A DNA stretch of 64,000 bases. It comes from Microbacterium terregens (GTDB lineage: Bacteria; Pseudomonadota; Alphaproteobacteria; Sphingomonadales; Sphingomonadaceae). How positions within the stretch are numbered: position 1 is the first letter of the stretch; each line of letters starts with the position of its first letter. Made by a program: the position numbers and the translations under genes. The notes below the pieces were generated by a model. That model had not been told where the DNA came from and made no database searches. It saw only the letters and a program-made list of their open reading frames with translations. Shown one piece after another: positions 16,756 to 26,100 of this stretch. The stretch covers positions 62,001 to 126,000 of the forward strand of contig NZ_BSEX01000015.1 of the NCBI RefSeq assembly GCF_027922045.1, written 5' to 3'.

Positions 16756-16928
16756 GACGTTATGCTTCGTCCGCGATGGAGCTGACCGGGAGGTGAACGC
16801 CCCTGAGTGGGGCAAGTTTCCCGGGCGTCGCGAAATGTTGCGGGTGCGTCGATCCGTTCCGGTTGATCCCCCGCCTGCGCTCGCCTATGTCGCCGCCATC
16901 CCAGAAAAATTCGGATCGCTGTCCCGAC

Positions 16929-17297
16929 ATGTTCACCTTCCTGCTCGTCGTTCATGCCATCATCGCTGCGCTCCTCGTGACGGTGATCCTGATGCAGCGT
17001 TCGGAAGGGGGCGGCCTGACCACGGGCGGTAGCCCGTCGGGCCTGATGTCGGCACGCGGCGCGGCCGATTTTCTCACGCGCTCCACTGCGATCCTGGCGG
17101 GGCTGTTCATCGCGATGAGCATCCTGCTCGCCGTGCTGGCGGCTACGCGGCACGATGCGATCGACACCTCGCTCGCCCGCCCGACGGCACCTGCGGCCGC
17201 TCCCGCGGCGCCGACCGCTCCCGCGGATGCAGGGGCGCCCGCGAACCTCGCGGCTCCGGCTCCGGCCGAGAACGGCGCGGTCCCGATCGCCCGCTAA
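16929..17297 (+). CDS. secG: Protein translocase subunit SecG
   Basis: SecG is the small inner-membrane subunit of the SecYEG export channel. Two membrane helices are clear (about residues 2-22 and 52-75) around the conserved loop MQRSEGGGLTTGGSPSGLMS. The remaining 45 residues are Ala/Pro-rich, a common tail in alphaproteobacterial SecG. ATG at 16929 gives MFTFLLVVHAII. pyrG follows 94 bases later. Confidence 0.94.
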   Translation: MFTFLLVVHAIIAALLVTVILMQRSEGGGLTTGGSPSGLMSARGAADFLTRSTAILAGLFIAMSILLAVLAATRHDAIDTSLARPTAPAAAPAAPTAPADAGAPANLAAPAPAENGAVPIAR

Positions 17298-17332
17298 CCT
17301 TCTTTTTTCAAACCATCCGTCGCTTTTGTTGA

Positions 17333-17352
17333 GCGCGCGAGGCATCGCGCGC
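17333..17352. repeat. Perfect hairpin between secG and pyrG
   Basis: GCGCGCGA (17333-17340) and TCGCGCGC (17345-17352) form an 8-base-pair stem with loop GGCA. No U tract follows on either strand. It sits 40 bases ahead of pyrG in its leader; a regulatory or processing role is possible but not shown. Confidence 0.35.
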
Positions 17353-17391
17353 TTGCGCAGCACGGCTGCTACACGTTAGGCGTTTCCTCCC

Positions 17392-19023
17392 ATGGCGCGG
17401 TATATTTTCATCACCGGCGGCGTGGTATCGTCGCTCGGCAAAGGACTCATGGCAGCCAGCCTCGCGGCGCTGCTTCAGGCGCGGGGCTACAAGGTCCGCA
17501 TCCGCAAGTTCGATCCGTATCTGAACGTCGATCCCGGCACGATGTCGCCCTATCAGCACGGCGAAGTCTATGTGACCGACGACGGCGCGGAGACCGACCT
17601 CGATCTTGGTCACTATGAACGCTTCACGGGCGTCGCGGCGCACCAGTCGGACAACGTCACCTCGGGCCGGATCTATCAGCAGATCATCGCGCGCGAGCGG
17701 CGTGGCGACTATCTGGGCGCAACCGTCCAGGTGATCCCGCATGTGACCGATGCGATCAAGGCGTTCGCCCAGGCGGACACCGACGATCTGGACTTCGTGC
17801 TCTGCGAAATCGGCGGCACCGTCGGCGACATCGAGTCGCTGCCGTTCATCGAGGCGATCCGTCAGCTCAAGAACGAACTCGGCCGCGGCCAGTCGATCAG
17901 CGTCCATGTGACGCTGGTGCCCTATATCTCCGCAGCCGGCGAGCTGAAGACCAAGCCGACCCAGCATTCGGTCCGCGAACTCGCGGCGCTCGGCGTGCAG
18001 CCGGACGTGCTGGTCTGCCGTTGCGAGCAGCCGCTGCCGGAGGGTGAGCGCGCCAAGATCGCGCTGTTCTGTAATGTCCGCAAGGAAGCGGTCATTCCGG
18101 CGCTCGACGCGTCGAGCATCTACGCGGTGCCGCTCCAGTATCACGGCGAAGGGCTCGACTCCGAGGTCCTGCGCGCCTTCGGCATCGAGCCGGGCGAACC
18201 GCCCAGGCTCGATCGCTGGTCGAACATCGTCGAGCGACTTTCGAACCCCGAGGGCGAAGTGACGGTCGGCGTGGTGGGCAAGTACGTCGGCCTCCCCGAC
18301 GCGTACAAGTCGCTGCACGAGGCGCTGGTCCATGGTGGCATCGCCAACCGGGTGAAGGTCAACGTTCGCTGGCTCGACGCCGAGCTGTTCGAGCGCGACG
18401 AGGAGACTATCGCCAGCCAGCTCGAGCCGATGCACGCGATCCTGGTGCCCGGCGGCTTCGGCGAGCGCGGGTCCGAGGGCAAGATCGCCTCCGTCCGCTT
18501 CGCACGCGAACGCGCGGTGCCGTTCTTCGGAATTTGTCTCGGCATGCAGATGGCGTGCGTCGAGGCAGCGCGGGAGCAGGGTATCGCCAAGGCATCGACC
18601 ACCGAGTTCGGGGCGACCGAGGAGCCGGTGGTTGGTCTGATCACCGAGTGGATGTCGGAAAAAGGCCTGGAGAAGCGCGAAGCCGGCGGCGACCTTGGCG
18701 GCACGATGCGCCTCGGCGCCTATCCGGCGAAGCTTGCGGGCAACAGCGTTGTCGCCTCGATCTACGGCGGCACCGAGATCAGCGAGCGGCACCGTCACCG
18801 CTATGAGGTGAACACGCATTATCGCGATGTGCTGGAGCGCGGTGGCCTGGTGGTGTCGGGCACCTCGCCCGACGAGACGCTTCCCGAGATCGTCGAGCGG
18901 CCGGATCACCCCTGGTTCGTGGGCGTACAGTTCCACCCGGAGCTCAAGTCGAAGCCGTTCGATCCGCACCCGCTGTTCGCGAGCTTCATCGAGGCCGCGG
19001 TCCGGCAGTCGCGGCTCGTCTGA
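17392..19023 (+). CDS. pyrG: CTP synthase
   Basis: PyrG makes CTP from UTP, ATP and glutamine. The 543-residue protein has the synthetase domain (about 1-270, with [13 protein letters not shown] and [15 protein letters not shown]) and a glutamine amidotransferase domain (about 290-540). The latter has nucleophile Cys in [11 protein letters not shown] and His in GVQFHPEL. The start ATG follows a CCTCCC-containing stretch rather than a purine site. secG-pyrG is a common alphaproteobacterial pair. Confidence 0.98.
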   Translation: MARYIFITGGVVSSLGKGLMAASLAALLQARGYKVRIRKFDPYLNVDPGTMSPYQHGEVYVTDDGAETDLDLGHYERFTGVAAHQSDNVTSGRIYQQIIARERRGDYLGATVQVIPHVTDAIKAFAQADTDDLDFVLCEIGGTVGDIESLPFIEAIRQLKNELGRGQSISVHVTLVPYISAAGELKTKPTQHSVRELAALGVQPDVLVCRCEQPLPEGERAKIALFCNVRKEAVIPALDASSIYAVPLQYHGEGLDSEVLRAFGIEPGEPPRLDRWSNIVERLSNPEGEVTVGVVGKYVGLPDAYKSLHEALVHGGIANRVKVNVRWLDAELFERDEETIASQLEPMHAILVPGGFGERGSEGKIASVRFARERAVPFFGICLGMQMACVEAAREQGIAKASTTEFGATEEPVVGLITEWMSEKGLEKREAGGDLGGTMRLGAYPAKLAGNSVVASIYGGTEISERHRHRYEVNTHYRDVLERGGLVVSGTSPDETLPEIVERPDHPWFVGVQFHPELKSKPFDPHPLFASFIEAAVRQSRLV

Positions 19024-19030
19024 GCGGGAA

Positions 19031-19051
19031 GGGCTGGCATCGCGCCAGCCC
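19031..19051 (+). terminator. Hairpin after pyrG
   Basis: GGGCTGGC (19031-19038) pairs with GCCAGCCC (19044-19051), 8 bases after the pyrG stop. There is no U tract, so termination may need the second hairpin just downstream or Rho. Confidence 0.45.
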
Positions 19052-19063
19052 CGGACATGCAAA

Positions 19064-19091
19064 GGGCGCCCGGGCCATCGCCCGAGCGCCC
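19064..19091. terminator. Hairpin between convergent pyrG and hsp20
   Basis: GGGCGCCCGGGC (19064-19075) pairs with GCCCGAGCGCCC (19080-19091), with one internal mismatch. On the minus strand a TTTGC follows. It lies in the 115-base gap between the convergent pyrG and hsp20 genes and could serve both. Confidence 0.5.
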
Positions 19092-19138
19092 CTGCTTCGG
19101 CGCGCAAGGGAGCGACGCGCCTTAGTCGGTAAACTGGA

Positions 19139-19624
19139 TCAGGCGGCCTGTGCCTCCTGATGGTCACCGGCCGGAAGGTGCTCCACGGCCGGAGCCGCAC
19201 CGGTCGAGACCGCAATCTTGCGCGGCTTCATTGCTTCCGGAACCTCGCGAACCAACTCGATCACGAGCAGGCCGTCGGCGAGGTTGGCGCTTTCCACGCG
19301 CACGAAATCGGCGAGTTCGAAGCGACGCTCGAAGCTGCGGTTGGCGATGCCAAGGTGCAGGAATGCACTACGCTGTGCATCCGTCTCGGCAGCCTTCTTG
19401 CCCGTCACCAGCAGCATGTTCTGCTGTGCGGTAATGTCGATCTCCTCGGGCTTGAAGCCGGCGACCGCGAGCGTGATGCGATAGCGGTCTTCGGCGAGGC
19501 GCTCGAGATTGAACGGCGGGTAATTCTCCGACGAGGCCTGCCGGGCCGAAGCCTCCAGCATGTCGAAAAGGCGATCGAAGCCGATCGTCGAACGGCGGTA
19601 CGGGGTGAAATCGAACTGGCGCAT
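19139..19624 (-). CDS. Hsp20/alpha-crystallin small heat-shock protein
   Basis: This is a 161-residue small heat-shock protein of the IbpA type that holds unfolding proteins for refolding. The N-terminus MRQFDFTPYRRSTIGFDRLF and start of the crystallin domain (YPPFNLERLAEDRYRITLAVAGF) are typical. The C-terminal I-x-I anchor appears as PRKIAV. ATG at 19624 follows GGAGGA at 7-base spacing; a longer upstream frame would run through the leader and is rejected. A heat-shock promoter and a ROSE-like thermosensor lie directly upstream. Confidence 0.94.
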   Translation of the reverse strand: MRQFDFTPYRRSTIGFDRLFDMLEASARQASSENYPPFNLERLAEDRYRITLAVAGFKPEEIDITAQQNMLLVTGKKAAETDAQRSAFLHLGIANRSFERRFELADFVRVESANLADGLLVIELVREVPEAMKPRKIAVSTGAAPAVEHLPAGDHQEAQAA

Positions 19625-19705
19625 GCAAATCCTCCAATGAGCAAGTTGCTTGTCTGGGATGCCGGCATCTGCCCGGCTCCCGAGCGACCCCGAAGGCATC
19701 GCTCA
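19625..19705 (-). promoter_or_regulatory. ROSE-like RNA thermometer in the hsp20 leader
   Basis: Three successive hairpins fit the minus-strand leader. First, GAGCGA/TCGCTC at 19704-19682. Second, a 9-base-pair stem with one bulge at 19681-19656. Third, the hairpin next to the gene: UUGCU (19644-19640), a 4-base CAUU loop, then the ribosome-binding site GGAGGA (19635-19630), extended by GCAA/UUGC. A UYGCU box facing the Shine-Dalgarno sequence across a short loop is the hallmark of ROSE elements, which melt on heating and free the start of small heat-shock genes. The roughly 80-base leader length also fits. Confidence 0.75.
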
Positions 19706-19712
19706 TCAGAGG

Positions 19713-19740
19713 ATTTGGTGAACGGGATTGGCCTTTCAAG
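19713..19740 (-). promoter_or_regulatory. Probable sigma-32 heat-shock promoter of hsp20
   Basis: On the minus strand CTTGAAA (19740-19734) matches the heat-shock -35 box. After CTTG an 18-base spacer leads to CCAAAT (19718-19713), a partial match to the alphaproteobacterial heat-shock -10 box. Start of transcription would fall near 19706, exactly at the 5' edge of the ROSE-like element. Confidence 0.55.
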
Positions 19741-19767
19741 AGGACCGGCGGAACCCGAAACGACAAA

Positions 19768-19793
19768 CGCTCGGACCGTTTCCGATCCGAGCG
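19768..19793 (-). terminator. Terminator-like hairpin upstream of hsp20
   Basis: CGCTCGGA (19768-19775) pairs perfectly with TCCGAGCG (19786-19793) around a 10-base loop. On the minus strand it is followed by TTTGTCGTTT, resembling an intrinsic terminator. No minus-strand gene is recognised upstream of it, so what transcript it would end is unclear. Confidence 0.45.
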
Positions 19794-20076
19794 CCTGCGT
19801 GACGATCACTCGTCAGCCCCCTTGTCAGCTTCCTGCCCGCGCGCTGCTTCCCCTTAAGGACAGCGGGGCTTGAAAGCCTCCCCGAACCACGGCCTGTTTG
19901 CCTGCGTTTCGTGAGGACTTGCTACGTCGCGCGCCGGACCTTGTCACCAGCCTGCGCCGCTCTCCTAAGAGAATCGCTTAACCGTGTGTTCATTCGGCAA
20001 CAGGGCAGATTGCCTCTCTCCGCCACGCCACCTACAGGCGTGCTCATCTGTTTCTCTTGCGAGACCTGCCCAGCCG
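19794..20076. other. Gene-free interval between hsp20 and lolC
   Basis: I see no convincing protein frame here. The interval holds a small hairpin around GGGGCTTGAAAGCC (near 19865-19880) and CACGCC/GGCGTG arms near 20023-20041. Its left edge is bounded by a minus-strand terminator-like hairpin. It must contain the lolC promoter on the plus strand and might carry a minus-strand small RNA. Confidence 0.4.
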
Positions 20077-21327
20077 ATGCTCCTGTCCAGCTACGAGCGC
20101 ATGATCGCCCGACGCTACCTCCTGCCCGGAAGGGGGGAGGCGTTCATCGCCCTCGTCGCCGGGATCAGCCTGATCGCCGTGATGCTGGGCGTTGCCGCCC
20201 TGGTGATCGTGATGAGCGTGATGAACGGCTTTCGAGCGGAGCTGTTCGACAAGATCGTGGGATTGAACGGCCACGCAGTGGTGCAAGGCTACAACGGCGT
20301 GCTGCGGGACTGGCGGCAGGTTCTGGACGACGCGCGCAAGACACCCGGCGTGACTTCGGCGACCCCGCTGATCGAGCAGCCGCTGTTCGCGACGCTGGAA
20401 GGCAGGTCCGATTTCGTGCTGGTACGCGGCATGGAGGTGCCCGACATCCTGGGCAATCCCACGATCCGCGACAATGTGAAGGCCGGCTCGCTCACGTCGC
20501 TCGTGCCCAACAGCGGAACGGTCGCGATCGGGTCGCGCCTGGCGGAGTCCCTGGGCGCGTCGGTGGGGAGCGACATCTCGATCATCAACCCGCAAGGCCC
20601 GGCGACGCCCTTCGGCACCGCGCTCCGGATGGTGAGCTATCGGGTCGGAGCGATCGTCGAAGTCGGCGTCTACGACTATGACAAAGCGTTCGTCATCATG
20701 CCGATGGAGGATGCGCAGACCCTGCTGATGCTCGGCGACGGCGTGAACATGGTCGAGATCAACACCAACGATGCCGATCGCGTCGAGCGCATCTTGGCGC
20801 CCCTGGCGGACAAGGTGGGCGCTCGTGGGCGACTGGTCGACTGGCGCCAGCTCAACTCGCAGCTATTCGAGGCGCTCGCGGTCGATCGTATCGTCACCTT
20901 CACCGTGCTGTCGATCATCATCCTCGTTGCCGTGTTCAACATCCTGTCGTCGCTGATCATGCTGGTGCGCGCCAAGACGCGCGACATCGCGATCCTGCGG
21001 ACCATGGGGGCAAGCAGGGCGAGCCTGCTGCGGATCTTCATGACGGTCGGCACGACCGTCGGGGCGCTCGGCGTCGGGGCAGGGCTCGTGCTGGGCTTCG
21101 TGTTCCTCCACTTCCGCCAAAGCGTGGTCGGATTCATCGGGCTCGTGACGGGCCAGAACATCTGGGACCCGACCGTCCGCTTCCTGACCACGCTGCCGTC
21201 AAAGGTCGACCCGGTGGAAATTACCGCCATCTCCGTCGTCGCGCTGCTGCTGGCCTTCCTCGCCACGCTGTATCCGGCCCTGAAGGCCGCCAACACCGAT
21301 CCCGTGCAGGTGCTCCGTTATGACTGA
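20077..21327 (+). CDS. lolC: Lipoprotein-releasing ABC transporter permease LolC/E
   Basis: This is the inner-membrane permease of the Lol system, which extracts lipoproteins for transfer to the outer membrane. The 416-residue protein has one N-terminal membrane helix (about 23-45), a large periplasmic domain (about 50-270) and three C-terminal helices (about 272-300, 320-350, 380-400), the FtsX/MacB permease layout. It ends [10 protein letters not shown]. Many alphaproteobacteria have a single LolC/E-type subunit that pairs with itself, and only one is seen here. It overlaps lolD by 8 bases. Confidence 0.93.
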   Translation: MLLSSYERMIARRYLLPGRGEAFIALVAGISLIAVMLGVAALVIVMSVMNGFRAELFDKIVGLNGHAVVQGYNGVLRDWRQVLDDARKTPGVTSATPLIEQPLFATLEGRSDFVLVRGMEVPDILGNPTIRDNVKAGSLTSLVPNSGTVAIGSRLAESLGASVGSDISIINPQGPATPFGTALRMVSYRVGAIVEVGVYDYDKAFVIMPMEDAQTLLMLGDGVNMVEINTNDADRVERILAPLADKVGARGRLVDWRQLNSQLFEALAVDRIVTFTVLSIIILVAVFNILSSLIMLVRAKTRDIAILRTMGASRASLLRIFMTVGTTVGALGVGAGLVLGFVFLHFRQSVVGFIGLVTGQNIWDPTVRFLTTLPSKVDPVEITAISVVALLLAFLATLYPALKAANTDPVQVLRYD

Positions 21328-21994
21328 TCCCGTCCTGCAGACCCAGGAGCTGCGCCGCAGCTTCACCCAGGGGGAACAGACGATCCACGTGCTGCGTGGC
21401 GTCGACCTGCTGGTCCAGCCCGGCGAGATCGTCGCGCTGCTCGGGCCGTCGGGTTCGGGCAAGTCGACCCTGCTCCAGGCGGTCGGCCTCCTCGAAGGCG
21501 GGTTCGAAGGATCGATCCGGATCGCCGGCGTCGAGGCGGCGCGTCTGGACAGCGCCGGACGTACGGCGATGCGGCGGGAGCGGCTGGGCTTCATCTACCA
21601 GTTCCATCACCTGCTGCCGGACTTCAACGCGGTGGAGAACGTCGTGCTGCCGCAGTTGATCGCTGGGAGCGACCGGCCGAACGCCGAGGCGCGTGCGCAG
21701 GCGCTGCTGACGGCACTGGGACTTGGCCATCGACTGGGGCATCGCCCCAGCCAGTTGTCCGGCGGCGAACAGCAGCGGGTGGCGGTGGCGCGTGCCTTGG
21801 CTACGCAGCCGGCGCTCGTGCTCGCGGACGAGCCTACTGGCAATCTGGACGAGGCGACGGCCGATGTGGTCCTGGCCGAGTTCCTGCGCCTGGTTCGCCA
21901 TGAGGGGTCCGCAGCGCTGATCGCCACGCACAACGAACGCCTTGCCCAGCGAATGGATCGTGTCGTGCGCCTACACGAAGGCAAATTGGACTGA
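21320..21994 (+). CDS. lolD: Lipoprotein-releasing ABC transporter ATP-binding protein
   Basis: LolD powers lipoprotein release. The 224-residue ATPase has Walker [10 protein letters not shown], the Q loop in [16 protein letters not shown], signature [15 protein letters not shown], Walker [13 protein letters not shown] and the switch His in ATHNERLA. The [14 protein letters not shown] region is typical of LolD. The gene overlaps lolC by 8 bases and its start lies inside the lolC end, so the two are coupled. Confidence 0.96.
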   Translation: MTDPVLQTQELRRSFTQGEQTIHVLRGVDLLVQPGEIVALLGPSGSGKSTLLQAVGLLEGGFEGSIRIAGVEAARLDSAGRTAMRRERLGFIYQFHHLLPDFNAVENVVLPQLIAGSDRPNAEARAQALLTALGLGHRLGHRPSQLSGGEQQRVAVARALATQPALVLADEPTGNLDEATADVVLAEFLRLVRHEGSAALIATHNERLAQRMDRVVRLHEGKLD

Positions 21995-22007
21995 GCAGGA
22001 GCCGCCG

Positions 22008-22493
22008 ATGACCACGATCACCGATCTTCCCGTGACGCGTTCGGACGGCAGTGTCGACACGCTTGCCGACCATGCCGGCGAGGTCCTGCTGATCGTCAAC
22101 GTTGCGTCGAAGTGCGGTTTCACGCCGCAGTACGAGGGGCTCGAGGCGCTGCAGCGGCGGTATTCCCACCAGGGCTTTTCGGTGCTGGGGTTCCCCTGCA
22201 ATCAGTTCGGCGCCCAGGAGCCCGGCGACGCTGCCGAGATCGCGAGCTTCTGCTCGCTGACCTATGATGTCACCTTCCCCTTATACGCGAAGATCGACGT
22301 CAACGGGGAGAATGCAGCGCCGCTTTTCCGCGCTCTTGCGGCCGAGGCTCCCGGCTTGCTTGGCAGCAAGTCGATCAAGTGGAACTTCACCAAGTTCCTG
22401 GTGGATCGCTCCGGCAAGGTGGTGGCGCGCTATGCTCCCACTACCAAGCCAGAGGCGATCGCCGCAGATATCGAGCGTCTGCTCGGCGCCTGA
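22008..22493 (+). CDS. Glutathione peroxidase (Cys type)
   Basis: This 161-residue thiol peroxidase of the GPx family reduces hydroperoxides. The peroxidatic Cys36 sits in NVASKCGFTPQY, an ordinary Cys codon, not selenocysteine. The GFPCNQFGAQEPG and IKWNFTKFLVDRSGKVVARY segments supply the Gln and Trp of the catalytic site. ATG at 22008 follows GCAGGAG. Bacterial Cys-type members often use thioredoxin rather than glutathione. It starts 13 bases after lolD and may share its transcript. Confidence 0.95.
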   Translation: MTTITDLPVTRSDGSVDTLADHAGEVLLIVNVASKCGFTPQYEGLEALQRRYSHQGFSVLGFPCNQFGAQEPGDAAEIASFCSLTYDVTFPLYAKIDVNGENAAPLFRALAAEAPGLLGSKSIKWNFTKFLVDRSGKVVARYAPTTKPEAIAADIERLLGA

Positions 22494-22497
22494 TCGT

Positions 22498-23082
22498 TCA
22501 GCGGGATACGTCGAAGGCGGGTGCACCCGCGCGGTGGCTGATCGCACTCGCGATCGCCGTGATGCCGCCGAGCAGGAAGCTGAAGCCGAGGATGTAGCCC
22601 GGCAGGGTCAGCGCGGAGAATGGCACGGTCGCCAGGATCAGGATGGCCAGCACCAGATTCACCGCGCCGAGGACCAGCATCAGCCCACGGAGCCGGCGAA
22701 GCTTCAGGCCCCAGCGAATTTCCATCAGCCCGCGCACCGCAAGCCAGATCGCGACCAGCAGGGTCAGGGAGATCGCGCCGGCCACGGGCCGGAACATCAG
22801 CATCAGGCCCACAATGACCGAAAGAATGCCGTAGGCGATCGAATAGCCGCGGACGTCATGTCCTCTCCCCGCGAAGCCCGCAATAATCGCGAGGACGCCG
22901 GAGATCAGGAAGAAGCTTCCGACCACGATCGTGACCGCGACGGTGGCGGAGAAGGGCCAGGCGAAGGCGAGCAGCCCTAGAATGGCAGAGGCGATCCCAT
23001 AGAGGAGGATCCAGCCCCATCCGGCGCCCGTTCCGGGAAAGGCGGCAAACGGATCCTGGGAGGAAGTTCGAAAATCGGCCAT
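22498..23082 (-). CDS. HdeD-family membrane protein (DUF308)
   Basis: This is a 194-residue protein with about six hydrophobic helices spaced through residues 24-175. The composition and repeats such as GILSVIVGLMLMFRPVAGAIS match the HdeD/DUF308 family. E. coli HdeD supports acid resistance at high cell density; the function in this organism is unknown. It converges on the peroxidase gene with a 4-base gap and is divergent from dnaE. Confidence 0.88.
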   Translation of the reverse strand: MADFRTSSQDPFAAFPGTGAGWGWILLYGIASAILGLLAFAWPFSATVAVTIVVGSFFLISGVLAIIAGFAGRGHDVRGYSIAYGILSVIVGLMLMFRPVAGAISLTLLVAIWLAVRGLMEIRWGLKLRRLRGLMLVLGAVNLVLAILILATVPFSALTLPGYILGFSFLLGGITAIASAISHRAGAPAFDVSR

Positions 23083-23184
23083 CGCGCAACTCCCGTTCGG
23101 TTCGGACCAGAACGGCGGGTCGCCGCGGACGTTCCACCGGTCGGCGCGCTGGAAGAATCACGCGATCTGGGCTAGGCATCGGGC

Positions 23185-26100
23185 ATGCCGCATTCCGGGT
23201 TCGTACCACTTCGCACCTTTTCCTCCTTCACCATGCTCGAAGGCGCGATCGATCCCAAGGTGATCGCGAAGAAGGCTGCCAAGCTCGGGTTTCCCGCGAT
23301 CGCCCTGAGCGACCGTAACGGCCTCTACGCGGCGATGGCATTCTCGGACGCCTGCAAGGCCGAGGGCGTGCAGCCGATCATCGGCACCCTTCTCAGCGTT
23401 GCGCGCCCGGTGCCGGAGGGGGTGGAGCCGCCGCTCGACTGGCTGGCCCTCTATGCGCAGGACATGCGCGGCTACGAAAACCTCTGCGCGCTAGTGTCGA
23501 AGGCGCATCTCGATCGCCCGGTCGAGATCCCCGCCCATGTGCCACTCTCGGCGCTTGAAGGGTGCACCGATGGCCTGCTGGCGTTGACCGCGGGCGGCGA
23601 AGGGGCGCTCGCCCGTCTCTTCGCGGAGGGGCAGGAGACAGCGGCCTTTGCCTATGCGGACCAGCTGGAGGCGCTGTTTCCCGGCCGGCTCTATGTGGAG
23701 CTTTGCCGGCGGAACGAGGAGATCGAGCAACGCGCAGAGGCGGCGCTGCTCGATCTGGCATATGACCGCAACCTGCCGCTGGTCGCCACGAATCCCTGTT
23801 GCTTCGCCGATCCCGATTTCCACGAAGCGCACGACGCGATGCTATGCATTGCGAGCTCCAGCTATGTCGCAAGCGAGGACCGCCAGCGGAGTTCTCCTGA
23901 TCTCTGGATGAAGCCCGCGGACACGATGCGGGCGCTGTTCGAGGACCTGCCGGAGGCGATCGCGAACACGCTGGTGGTGGCGCAGCGCTGCGCCGTGGCC
24001 GCTCCGAAGCGCAAGCCGATCCTGCCCAGCCTTGCCGGTGATCGCGAAGGCGAGGCGACGCGGCTGCGCGAAGACGCCTTCGCCGGGCTCGTGGCGCGGC
24101 TTCGCAAGATCGTGGAACTGGAAGACGGGGAGGGGACGGAGCTCGACGAACCCGCCTTGCGGGCGCGCTTCCCGGAGTATTTCGAACGTCTGGAGTTCGA
24201 GGTCGGCATCATCATCCAGATGGGCTTCCCCGGCTATTTCCTGATCGTCGCCGACTTCATCAAATGGGCGAAGGACCACGACATTCCGGTGGGTCCGGGT
24301 CGCGGCTCGGGCGCCGGATCGGCCGTCGCCTGGGCACTGACGATCACCGATCTCGACCCCATCAAGCTCGGTCTGCTGTTCGAACGCTTCCTCAACCCGG
24401 AACGCGTGTCGATGCCCGACTTCGACATCGACTTCTGCGAAACGCGGCGTGGCGAAGTGATCCGCTACGTCCAGCAGAAATACGGCCGTGATCAGGTGGC
24501 GCAGATCATCACCTTCGGTAAGCTGAAGGCGCGCGCGGTGTTGAAGGACACCGGCCGCGTGCTGCAGATGAGCTATGGCCAGGTCGATCGGCTCGCCAAG
24601 CTGGTCCCGAACCATCCGACCGATCCGTGGACGCTCGAACGCGCGATCAATGGCGTCAGCGAGCTTGCGCACCAATATGAGCGCGAGGACGATGTCCGGC
24701 GCCTGCTCGACCTTGCGATGCGGCTTGAGGGCCTGCCACGCCACAGCTCCACTCACGCCGCCGGCGTGGTGATCGGGGACCGGCCACTGGCCGAGTTGGT
24801 GCCGCTGTACCGCGACCCCCGCTCGGACATGCCGGTCACCCAGTTCGACATGAAATATGTCGAGGGCGCGGGTCTGGTGAAGTTCGACTTCCTCGGCCTG
24901 AAGACGCTGTCGGTCCTGAAGAAGGGCGTGCAGCTGCTCGCCAAGCGCGGGGTCACCGTCGATCTGGACAGTCTGCCGTGGGACGACGAGGGGGTCTATG
25001 CGCTTCTCCAGCGCGGCGAGACGGTCGGCGTGTTCCAGCTGGAATCCGAAGGCATGCGCCGCACGCTGACTGCCGTGCGGCCGACCAACTTTGGCGACAT
25101 CATCGCGCTCGTGTCGCTCTACCGGCCGGGTCCGATGGACAACATCCCGAGCTTCGGGGCGCGCAAGGCGGGCCGCGAGGAGATCGTCTATCCGCACGAC
25201 CTGCTCGAGCCGATCCTGAAGGAGACCTACGGGATCTTCGTCTACCAGGAACAGGTGATGCAGGCCGCCCAGATCCTGGCCGGCTACAGCCTGGGCGGCG
25301 CCGACATGCTGCGTCGCGCGATGGGCAAGAAGGTGCAGGCGGAGATGGACGCGCAGCGCTCGATCTTTGTCGAGGGCTGCGCGAAGGTGAACAACATTCC
25401 CGAGGCGAAAGCCAACGAGCTCTTCGACTTGATCGACAAGTTCGCCGGCTATGGTTTCAACAAATCGCACGCGGCCGCCTATGCGCTGCTCGCCTACCAG
25501 ACCGCCTGGCTGAAGGCGCATTACCCGCACGAGTTCTTCGCCGCGTCGATGTGCTTCGACATGGCGCAGACCGACAAGCTCGCCATCTTCGTCGACGACA
25601 TGAAGCGGCTCGGCATCGCCTGCCTGGGGCCCGACCTCAATGCGAGCGAGGCGGAGTTCGACGTGCAGCCGCACGGCGACGGACTGGCGGTTCGCTATGC
25701 CCTCGCGGCGCTCAAGGGCGTGGGCGAGCGGGCGATGGAGCTTCTGGTCGAGGAGCGCCGCGCAAACGGTCCTTTCAAGACGCTGGACGACTTCGCCCAT
25801 CGCGCGGACCCGCGGCTGCTCAACAAGCGCCAGCTGGAAACGCTCGCTTCTGCCGGTGCCTTCGACAGCATCGTGCCCGATCGCGCCGCGGTGGCGGGCG
25901 CTGCCGAGATCGTCCTGGGAGTCGCGGCGCGGACGCAGGAGAACAAGCTGAGCGGCCAGGGCGGCTTGTTCGGCATCGGCGGCGGCGCGGCCGAGCCGGC
26001 GATCCGGCTGCCGGATGCGCACTGGTCGATGACGCAGGCGATCTCGGCAGAGCGCGAGGCGTTCGGGTTCTACTTCTCTGCCCATCCGCTCGACCGCTAT

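Noticed and set aside
17308..19215. A 635-codon open frame on the minus strand opposite pyrG
   Set aside because: Antisense to pyrG and would run through the hairpins after pyrG; no domain found.
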